Positions 58,559-64,000 of a stretch of DNA of 64,000 nucleotides are shown in pieces (the first letter of the stretch is position 1; each line of letters starts with the position of its first letter). Source of the DNA: Streptomyces sp. BHT-5-2 (GTDB taxonomy: Bacteria > Actinomycetota > Actinomycetes > Streptomycetales > Streptomycetaceae); the NCBI RefSeq assembly GCF_019774615.1, contig NZ_CP081496.1, positions 4,154,001-4,218,000 on the forward strand. The letters run 5' to 3'. Made by a program: the position numbers and the translations under genes. The notes beneath the pieces were generated by a model. That model had not been told where the DNA came from, ran no database searches, and worked only from the letters and a program-made list of their open reading frames with translations.

Positions 58559-59191
58559 TCAGTTGGTGCAGCTGTCGAGCATCGAGGAGATGGCCTTCTT
58601 CTCGTTGTCGGTCGTGGTCAGCTTCCAGACGGACTTGATGTGGGTGTAGTCCTTTGCGTACGTGCACCAGAAGCCGTGGTTGGTGGGCTTCCAGTCGGCG
58701 GGGCCACTGTCGCCCTTGGAGCTGTTGGAGGATTCCGAGGCGATCAGCAGCTGGGGGTCCTTCAGGTCGTTCCCGAAAGCCTTGCGCTGGTCGTCGGTCC
58801 AGGTGTCGGCGCCGGACCGCCAGGCCTCGGCCAGGGGAACCATGTGGTCGATGGTTGCCTGGCCGACGTCGGTGACGGTGGTGTCGTCGTAGGCGGAGTA
58901 CCACGACCCACTGGACGGCTGACAGCCGCCCGGCTTGTCCTGGACGTCCTTGCCGTCCCGGGCGAGGACCTCCTGGCGGGTGGTGCAACCGTCGGGCTGC
59001 TTGGACCATATGGAGAACTTGTCGCGGGAGTAGCCGTCCATGGAATGCGGGGCGGCCACCTGCAGGGCCGACAGTTCCGCGCGGGCGGTCGATGTCGACG
59101 GCGGAGCCGGCGGTTCGGCGAGCGCCGGGGCGGCGCAGAGTCCGACGACGACAACTGCGGCGGCGGGCAGGCCGAGGGCAGCGCGGGGCAT
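58559..59191 (-). CDS. Secreted HNH (DUF1524/GmrSD-C-like) nuclease
   Basis: The 210-residue protein has a signal peptide (MPRAALGLPAAAVVVVGLCA, cleavage near ALAEP at about 26). The nuclease part shows CTTRQEVLARD, the HNH-type ATIDHMVPLAEAWRSGAD with the catalytic His, ASESSNSSKGDSGPADW, and a C-terminal W-C-x-YA segment (FWCTYAKDYTHIKSVW). Such secreted HNH nucleases are common in streptomycetes. AGGAG precedes ATG 59191. It should degrade extracellular DNA. Confidence 0.9.
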   Translation of the reverse strand: MPRAALGLPAAAVVVVGLCAAPALAEPPAPPSTSTARAELSALQVAAPHSMDGYSRDKFSIWSKQPDGCTTRQEVLARDGKDVQDKPGGCQPSSGSWYSAYDDTTVTDVGQATIDHMVPLAEAWRSGADTWTDDQRKAFGNDLKDPQLLIASESSNSSKGDSGPADWKPTNHGFWCTYAKDYTHIKSVWKLTTTDNEKKAISSMLDSCTN

Positions 59192-59302
59192 CAACGTCTC
59201 CTGAAATGTGGGGGGTTGGAGAGACTCCTTTCGAGGAAACCGCACCTGCCGCGCCGCACGCTACGCGCGTTGAATGGACATGACAATACCTTTCCCTTCC
59301 CA

Positions 59303-59497
59303 TTACCTACCGTTGGATGAGGCCGAGCGGAGCCGGGTCAAGGTGATGGCGACCTGTACGGCGAGCGCGATCGGGACGGCGAGAAGGATCGTCCACGGCA
59401 TGAGGCCGAGCGCGACCAGGAGGGCGCAGAGCGGAACGGTCAGGAGAGTGGGGAAGGTTGAGGCCAGGGCGATGCGCCGGCGGGTTCGACGGTTCAT
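59303..59497 (-). CDS. Small two-helix membrane protein
   Basis: The 64-residue protein has a basic N-terminus (MNRRTRRRIALAS) and two hydrophobic stretches (FPTLLTVPLCALLVALGLMP and ILLAVPIALAVQVAITL). The ribosome binding site GAAGGG is about 12 bases from ATG 59497, somewhat far. No domain is recognised. Confidence 0.6.
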   Translation of the reverse strand: MNRRTRRRIALASTFPTLLTVPLCALLVALGLMPWTILLAVPIALAVQVAITLTRLRSASSNGR

Positions 59498-59590
59498 GGA
59501 CGGATTGGACCCTTCGAGGGAGAGGGAACGGGGCAGAGGCAGGTACCGGTACAGGTACGGGTGCAGCTACCAGGAGGGGAGGGTTGCCGG

Positions 59591-60358
59591 TCAGGCGCCT
59601 TGGCGGCGGACGGTGTCCAGGTAGGCGGACAGCTCCCGCCAGTCGTCGGCAGGGGCGGCGGGGTCCCCGGACATGGCGGCCGGGTCGTCGTGCCAGGCAT
59701 CCCGCACACCGTTGGCGATATCGGCGTCTCCACCGGAGAACATCGCGCTCAACTCGTCCATGCGCGCCACCAGGCGGCGGATCTTCGGATCGGTGGGCGG
59801 AGTGCCGTCGGTACGGAGCCGGTCCGCCCGGCGGTACAGCTCGGGCCATTCGACTTCGAGCAGATAGTGGACCGCGGGCCCAAGTGCCGCGGCGCGCAAC
59901 CGCAGTGTCTCTATCCGATCGGCGTCCAGATGGCGGCGCAGCGTGTGCTCACCTTCGGGGCCGGCGGCGCCGATCGCCTGCAGCGCTTCGAGCAGCACAT
60001 TGGCCGTCGGGGGCTGGTCGCCCGCCAGCCTGTCGCCGAGCCGGACCAGCCGCTGTCGCAGGACGTCGAGCGCGGTGATGGATGCTTCGACACTCGCCAA
60101 GTGGTCCCGTACCAGGCGCTCCGGGTCCACTCCGGTGTCCAGGCAGACGGCGATGGTGTCCAGGCCCAGCCCCAGGCCGCGGAGCGCGAGCACTTGGTAG
60201 AGGCGGACGAGATCGTCCTCGGTGTACTCGCGGTGCCCGCCCGCGGTGCGCTGCGAGGGGCTGAGCAGGCCGATGGTGTCCCAGTGGTGGAGGGTGCGCA
60301 CGGTGAGACCGCTGGCAGCGGCAAGCGGACCCACTTTCCAGGTGGTGGAGGGAGTCAT
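59591..60358 (-). CDS. MerR family regulator, TipAL-type
   Basis: The 255-residue protein has a MerR DNA-binding head (WKVGPLAAASGLTVRTLHHW, then AGGHREYTEDDLVRLYQVLA, about 7-58), a dimer coiled coil, and a TipAS-like ligand domain (PELYRRADRLRTDGTPPTDP, then GGDADIANGVRDAW). TipAL proteins bind thiopeptides and other cyclic drugs and activate their own promoter. A palindrome suited to a MerR site lies just upstream. Confidence 0.9.
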   Translation of the reverse strand: MTPSTTWKVGPLAAASGLTVRTLHHWDTIGLLSPSQRTAGGHREYTEDDLVRLYQVLALRGLGLGLDTIAVCLDTGVDPERLVRDHLASVEASITALDVLRQRLVRLGDRLAGDQPPTANVLLEALQAIGAAGPEGEHTLRRHLDADRIETLRLRAAALGPAVHYLLEVEWPELYRRADRLRTDGTPPTDPKIRRLVARMDELSAMFSGGDADIANGVRDAWHDDPAAMSGDPAAPADDWRELSAYLDTVRRQGA

Positions 60359-60374
60359 GGCTCAAGCCTGCATC

Positions 60375-60389
60375 CTCACGTCGCGTGAG
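60375..60389 (-). promoter_or_regulatory. MerR-type palindrome before the TipAL-like gene
   Basis: CTCACGTCGCGTGAG is a perfect palindrome around TCG, about 17 bases from the start codon, within a stretch where TTGAAAC precedes it on the minus strand, as in MerR promoters with long spacers. Confidence 0.6.
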
Positions 60390-60409
60390 TTTCAAGTCGT
60401 CGTGCCACG

Positions 60410-61132
60410 TCACTTCGTGGATGGGAGCCGACGGCTCGGCAACGGGCGCTCGTGCGCTCCCCCTTGTCCGTCCGGCTGGAGGCGGTGGAGGCGGGCCTGT
60501 GCGGTGCGGCTCACCGTTTCGGTCAGCAGGCCGTCGGTGAAGAGCGCGGCGACGCCGTCCTCCAGCGCCCACCCGGCCGGCAGTGCGCCGCCGGCCACGG
60601 CGGCCCGGTAGGAGGCCCGGCGCCCCGGTTCGCTGTCGTAGTGCGGGCAGACCGAGCCGGGCAGCAGGCCCAGCCCGTCCGGCAGGCACGTCAGCGGACC
60701 GAAGGAGTCGGTGTGCGAGCCCTCGGCCCAGCAGTTGGCGCCGGCGCTGATCCCGCACAGCAGGGTGCCGCGTTCATATGCCTCGACGAGCAGCCGGTCC
60801 ATGCCGTGGGCCCGCCAGACCGCCAGGAGGTTGGCGGTGTTGCCGCCCCCCACGTAGATCACGTCCTGAGCGAGCACGAGTGCGCGCAGGGCGTCGTCGT
60901 CGAGCTCGCGCCGGAACAGCGGCAGCACGCCGGGCGCGCAGTCACGCGGACCGAAGGCGGCAAGGAACCGCCCGATATAACCGGCCGCGTCGCCACTGGC
61001 GGTCGGCAGGAAACACACCTTGGGCCGCGGCGTGCGCGCGTGGCGGAGAACCCAGTCGTCCAACAACCCGTCGGCGTCCGTGGAGAAGCCCCCGCCGAGA
61101 AGCGCCAGCCGCCGTACGGGAACGTCGGTCAC
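60410..61132 (-). CDS. Peptidase E-like (S51) protein
   Basis: The 240-residue protein has the S51 nucleophile elbow GTLLCGISAGANCW with the catalytic Ser, the preceding VIYVGGGNTANLLAVWRAHG segment and a HYDSEPGRRASY motif. Family members cleave aspartyl dipeptides or act on cyanophycin. GGAGG precedes GTG 61132. It is the last gene of a loose minus-strand run after the PPOX gene. Confidence 0.92.
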   Translation of the reverse strand: MTDVPVRRLALLGGGFSTDADGLLDDWVLRHARTPRPKVCFLPTASGDAAGYIGRFLAAFGPRDCAPGVLPLFRRELDDDALRALVLAQDVIYVGGGNTANLLAVWRAHGMDRLLVEAYERGTLLCGISAGANCWAEGSHTDSFGPLTCLPDGLGLLPGSVCPHYDSEPGRRASYRAAVAGGALPAGWALEDGVAALFTDGLLTETVSRTAQARLHRLQPDGQGGAHERPLPSRRLPSTK

Positions 61133-61307
61133 CGATGTGCCTCCTTCGCGGCCGGCCGTCCTCAGCCGCCCATGCCGCCGGGGAAGTAGGCGGCGCCGGC
61201 GTCACGGCGGAACTCCGCACAGGCCGCGGCGATCCAGGTTGCCGGACCCCGCGGCCGGTCGGCAACCAGCCGGCGGCCGGCCCCTTCCCGTGGCACGCCA
61301 TGCGGAT

Positions 61308-61739
61308 TCATGCGGCACTCCATCCGGACCACCGCTCCACGTCAACCTCCACCACGGGCCCGCTCGGGCTACGGTCGGCGTACTGCGGGCGGTACTTCTC
61401 CACCAGCAGTTGCACATGGCGCGCGGACGCCGCCGACCGGTCCGCCGGTGGCAGCACGGTGGCGGTGCCGTCCGCCCGTGCCCACCACAGGCGGTCCCAG
61501 TCCTCGCCGTATTCGTCGACGAGGAGGCAGACTCCTGGATGCCGGCGGATGTTGGCCAGGCGCTTCAGCTCGGTGACCCGCTTGGGCTTGTGGTCCACGG
61601 CGAAGGCGAGCGTGTCGCCGGTCACGGCGAACACCACCGGCACCAGGTGCGGGCGGCCCTCGGCATCGACGGTGGCCAGCCGGGCGACCCGGGCCTCGGC
61701 GAAACGCTGCCGGGCCCGCCCCGGGGTCATCGCCGGCAC
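61308..61739 (-). CDS. F420/PPOX-type oxidoreductase
   Basis: The 143-residue protein has the split-barrel fold: VARLATVDAEGRPHLVPVVF (about 18-37) and AVDHKPKRVTELKRLANIRR, followed by GVCLLVDEYGEDWDRLWWAR. This matches the TIGR03668 F420-dependent PPOX family rather than true pyridoxamine oxidases. GTG 61739 with GGGGGAG close by, or ATG 61730, are the possible starts. It lies 16 bases downstream of the F420-type LLM gene, so the two may share a cofactor and transcript. Confidence 0.9.
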   Translation of the reverse strand: MPAMTPGRARQRFAEARVARLATVDAEGRPHLVPVVFAVTGDTLAFAVDHKPKRVTELKRLANIRRHPGVCLLVDEYGEDWDRLWWARADGTATVLPPADRSAASARHVQLLVEKYRPQYADRSPSGPVVEVDVERWSGWSAA

Positions 61740-61755
61740 TGCTCCCCCAACCCGT

Positions 61756-62580
61756 TCACCGGAAGCGCCCGGCGACGTCGGCGAACCGGTCGAGGTGCGG
61801 CAGCGTCTCGGCCTCCGGCACCGTCGGCAGGTAGAACAGCACCCGTTCCACGCCGAGCCGTGCGTACCGTTCGAGTACCTCCGGATCCTGCGGGACCCCG
61901 TAGACGGTCACCGGCACGTCCCGGCCCGCGAGGCTGCGCAGCCGCTCGATCTGCGGCCCCAGTTCCTCGGGCGGGGTGCCGTTGGCCAACCAGGCGTCAC
62001 CGAGCGCGGCCACCCGGCGGAAGGCGCCCTCGCCCCCGCCCACATAGATCGGCGGATGCGGCTGCCGGACCGGCTTCGGCCAGGAGTAGACGGGGTCGAA
62101 ATCCACGAACTCCCCGTGGAACTCGGCCTTCTCCCGCGTCCACAGTTCCCGGATGGCCCGCAGTCGCTCGTCCACCAGGCGGCCCCGGGTCCGCGGGTCC
62201 GTACCGTGGTTGGCCATCTCCTCCCTGTTCCAGCCGATGCCGACCCCGAAGACCGCCCTCCCGCCGGAGACCAGGTCCAGCGAGGCCACCTCCTTGGCCG
62301 TGATGATCGGGTCCCGCTGGGCCACCAGCGCGATGCCGGTGCCCAGAAGGAGCCGTTCGGTGACCGCGGCGACCGCGGCCAGCGCGACGAACGGGTCGAG
62401 GGTGCGGTAGTAGATCTCGGGAAGTTCGCCGCCGCGCGGGTACGGCGTGCGCCGGTCCACCGGGATGTGGGTGTGCTCGGCGATGAACAGGGAGTCGAGT
62501 CCGCGCTCGTCCACGGCACGCCCCAGGGCGGCCGGCGCGATCCCCTGGTCGGTGAGGAAGGTCGATACCCCGAACTTCAC
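61756..62580 (-). CDS. F420-dependent LLM-class oxidoreductase
   Basis: The 274-residue luciferase-like enzyme shows the F420-type pattern: FGVSTFLTDQGIAPAALGRA, GLDSLFIAEHTHIPVDRRTP, VALVAQRDPIITAKEVASLD, GVGIGWNREEMANHG and YVGGGEGAFRRVA. It should reduce or oxidise an organic substrate with F420. AAGGAG precedes GTG 62580. It is followed by the F420-PPOX gene. Confidence 0.93.
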   Translation of the reverse strand: MKFGVSTFLTDQGIAPAALGRAVDERGLDSLFIAEHTHIPVDRRTPYPRGGELPEIYYRTLDPFVALAAVAAVTERLLLGTGIALVAQRDPIITAKEVASLDLVSGGRAVFGVGIGWNREEMANHGTDPRTRGRLVDERLRAIRELWTREKAEFHGEFVDFDPVYSWPKPVRQPHPPIYVGGGEGAFRRVAALGDAWLANGTPPEELGPQIERLRSLAGRDVPVTVYGVPQDPEVLERYARLGVERVLFYLPTVPEAETLPHLDRFADVAGRFR

Positions 62581-62776
62581 AGCGGCTCCTTCGCTTCCGG
62601 GTTCCGGGGTGCCGCGGTCGGCAACCCCCAGGCGAGGTACCCCCGGCCGCCCCCGGCCCAACAGTCCGCCCCGCCAACCGGCCGATCCCGGTACGTGCGC
62701 CCCGAGACCCCGCGCGGCACCCCGTCAGCCCACGGCCACGACCACGGTCACGGCCGCCTGACGCCGTCCCCTCCCC

Positions 62777-63775
62777 TCAGTGATCGACCGTGACGACGAT
62801 CTTGCCGACCTGGGCTCCCGCCTCCATGTAACGATGCGCGTCGGCGATCTCTTCCAGGCCGAAGACCCGGTCCACGACGGGCTTGAACGCCCCGGAGCGC
62901 AGCCCGGACGCCACGAACGCCTCGGCCCGGCGCAGCCGTTGCGGATCGGTGGTCGTCTCGAAGAGCGTGTAGGTGCGCATGTTCAGGGCGGGCATCCCCA
63001 GGTCGAACGCCGGGTAGGGGGTCGTCTCGCCGCTCAGGGCGCCGTATTCGATGAGGGTGCCGCCGGGAGCGACGACCTTGGCGAGGTCCAGCACGCCGGG
63101 ACCCGCGATCGCGTCGAAGACGAACTCGGCGCCCCGGCCGTCGGTCAGGCCGAGCACCCGCTCCACCACGTCCTCCTCGTCGGTGACGACGACGTCCGCC
63201 GCCCCCGCCGCGAGCAGCGCCTTCTTCTTGGCTCCGGTGCGGGTCGTGGCGATGGGCACCGCCCCGACGCGCAGCGCCGTCTGGATCGCCGCCAGGCCCA
63301 CGCTGCTGGAGGCCGCGGTGATCACGACGGTGTCCCCGGCCCGCATGCCACCGACCTCGACCAGGGCGCCGTAGGCCGTCACATAGGGCATCCAGACCGC
63401 CGCACCCTCGACGGCGCCGATCTCCTCCGGCCGGTGCACGAGTGCCGCGGCAGGCACGATCGTGCGCTCCCCGTAGACGCCGTGGTCGTTCATCGAGAAG
63501 GCAGGCACCACGCTGATCGGGTCGCCGACCGCGAATCCCGTCACCTGCGCCCCGACGGCTTCGACGACGCCCGACGCCTCCGTGCCGAGCCGGGCGGGGA
63601 ACTTCCGGGCGGATTCGATGTAGTTGCCGCTGCGGAACATCACCTCGGCGCGGTTGAGGCCGAACGCCTCGACCCGGATGACCACCTCGTCGGGACCGGG
63701 CTCGCCGATCTCCACGTCCTCCAGCCGCAGCACGTCCGGCCCGCCGGTTTCGTGGAACCGCACGATTCTGGCCAT
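62777..63775 (-). CDS. Medium-chain dehydrogenase, quinone oxidoreductase-type
   Basis: The 332-residue protein has the MDR GroES-like N-terminus (GPDEVVIRVEAFGLNRAEVM, ARLGTEASGVVEAVG) and Rossmann part (VVITAASSSVGLAAIQTALR). The cysteine zinc ligands are absent, so it is of the NADPH:quinone reductase type. AAGGAAG precedes ATG 63775. It is divergent from a gene that runs off the window, with repeated operator-like boxes between them. Confidence 0.93.
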   Translation of the reverse strand: MARIVRFHETGGPDVLRLEDVEIGEPGPDEVVIRVEAFGLNRAEVMFRSGNYIESARKFPARLGTEASGVVEAVGAQVTGFAVGDPISVVPAFSMNDHGVYGERTIVPAAALVHRPEEIGAVEGAAVWMPYVTAYGALVEVGGMRAGDTVVITAASSSVGLAAIQTALRVGAVPIATTRTGAKKKALLAAGAADVVVTDEEDVVERVLGLTDGRGAEFVFDAIAGPGVLDLAKVVAPGGTLIEYGALSGETTPYPAFDLGMPALNMRTYTLFETTTDPQRLRRAEAFVASGLRSGAFKPVVDRVFGLEEIADAHRYMEAGAQVGKIVVTVDH

Positions 63776-63855
63776 GGCTGATCTTCCTTTCGTTCAGTGC
63801 CGGCGACGCCGAGCGGCGCCACCGCGGCTTCACTCAAGCGCAAAGTACGACCACT

Positions 63856-63920
63856 GTCAAACTTCTATACTCATCAAACCTTGACGCCCATCAAACCTTG
63901 ATGATCGTCAAAGTTTGACG
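63856..63920. promoter_or_regulatory. Repeated ATCAAACCTTGA boxes and palindrome, regulator sites
   Basis: CATCAAACCTTGACG (63872-63886) and CATCAAACCTTGATG (63889-63903) are near-identical direct repeats at a 17-base step, and CGTCAAAGTTTGACG (63906-63920) is a perfect palindrome about a central G at the same step; a GTCAAAC half-site lies at 63856. They occupy the promoter zone between the MDR gene and the truncated divergent gene. Confidence 0.8.
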
Positions 63921-63955
63921 CGTCTCGTACAATGTGCGCGGGAGGTCACCAGACG

Positions 63956-64000
63956 ATGACGGCAACGACAGCAGCAGAGCGCGGGGGCAGGGATCGCACC
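63956..64000 (+). CDS. Start of a gene cut by the window edge
   Basis: ATG 63956 follows GGAGGT by about 10 bases and opens MTATTAAERGGRDRT up to the last base. Only 15 codons are visible, so no family can be named. Its position, divergent from an oxidoreductase across repeated operator boxes, suggests the cognate regulator. Confidence 0.6.
   Translation, partial: MTATTAAERGGRDRT

Noticed and set aside
1..64000. tRNA, rRNA, insertion sequence, integrase or attachment site
   Set aside because: I looked for tRNA-like arms, transposase or integrase motifs and long terminal repeats and saw none that I could defend, so the decay signs are not assigned to a mobile element.

Overview
The base composition (very high GC, strong third-position GC bias), GTG and TTG starts with GGAGG-type ribosome binding sites, many ECF sigma factors and MarR/TetR/LuxR regulators, a Tat-like molybdoenzyme signal, a SpoIIE-type phosphatase and F420-type oxidoreductases all point to a chromosomal segment of a streptomycete or close relative. 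The mix of solitary enzymes with their own regulators, small secreted proteins and gene remnants resembles an accessory region rather than the conserved core; metE is the only clear housekeeping gene.

Layout. 0-3.7 kb: a GNAT acetyltransferase, an uncharacterised short ORF, then an ECF-like sigma factor translationally coupled to a long Sel1/IclR-type regulator. 3.8-8.9 kb: MFS exporter, luciferase-like oxidoreductase, SigJ-like ECF sigma factor, and an SDR divergent from a MarR regulator with a clear shared operator. 9-12 kb: a large LAL-type LuxR regulator. 12.1-17.9 kb: a RiPP-type (thiazole/oxazole, TOMM) maturation locus with a leader-binding E1-like protein, a putative SpaB_C-like protein, a double SagB-like dehydrogenase and an ABC ATPase. 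No YcaO cyclodehydratase and no convincing precursor gene are visible, and the permease is cut to 23 codons. 18-22.4 kb: MOSC protein, esterase remnant, two tiny secreted proteins, RDD membrane protein, an Lsr2-like dimerisation-domain protein with a strong terminator, and an MFS remnant.

22.4-28.6 kb: XRE regulator divergent from an aldo/keto reductase and ABM monooxygenase, a His/Asp/Arg repeat miniprotein, an MsbA-like ABC exporter, and an ECF sigma/anti-sigma pair. 28.6-31.5 kb: minus-strand genes including two double YbjQ-like proteins and a coupled pair of small ORFs. 31.9-36.5 kb: secreted phospholipase D-like protein, secreted sedolisin (S53), a double DivIVA-motif miniprotein and a YVTN beta-propeller. 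36.7-42.8 kb: LysR regulator, Tat-type molybdopterin oxidoreductase with a b-type cytochrome, methyltransferase, two-component system and aminoglycoside-phosphotransferase-like protein. 42.9-45.7 kb: cobalamin riboswitch, metE and its terminator. 45.7-58.5 kb: TauE/SafE permease/AraC, membrane protein, MarR, FAD monooxygenase divergent from a GntR-TetR hybrid regulator, SpoIIE phosphatase, amidohydrolase/MarR, a decayed MocR gene, TetR/epimerase pair, CoA transferase and a small zinc-ribbon protein. 58.5-64 kb: secreted HNH nuclease, TipAL-type MerR, peptidase E, PPOX, LLM oxidoreductase, and a quinone-oxidoreductase-type gene facing a truncated divergent gene across repeated operator-like boxes.

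Recurring theme: enzyme genes lying back to back with a regulator across an intergenic region carrying inverted repeats (about 8.45, 50.3, 53.7, 55.55 and 63.9 kb). All functional calls are homology recognition by eye from sequence; no searches were run.
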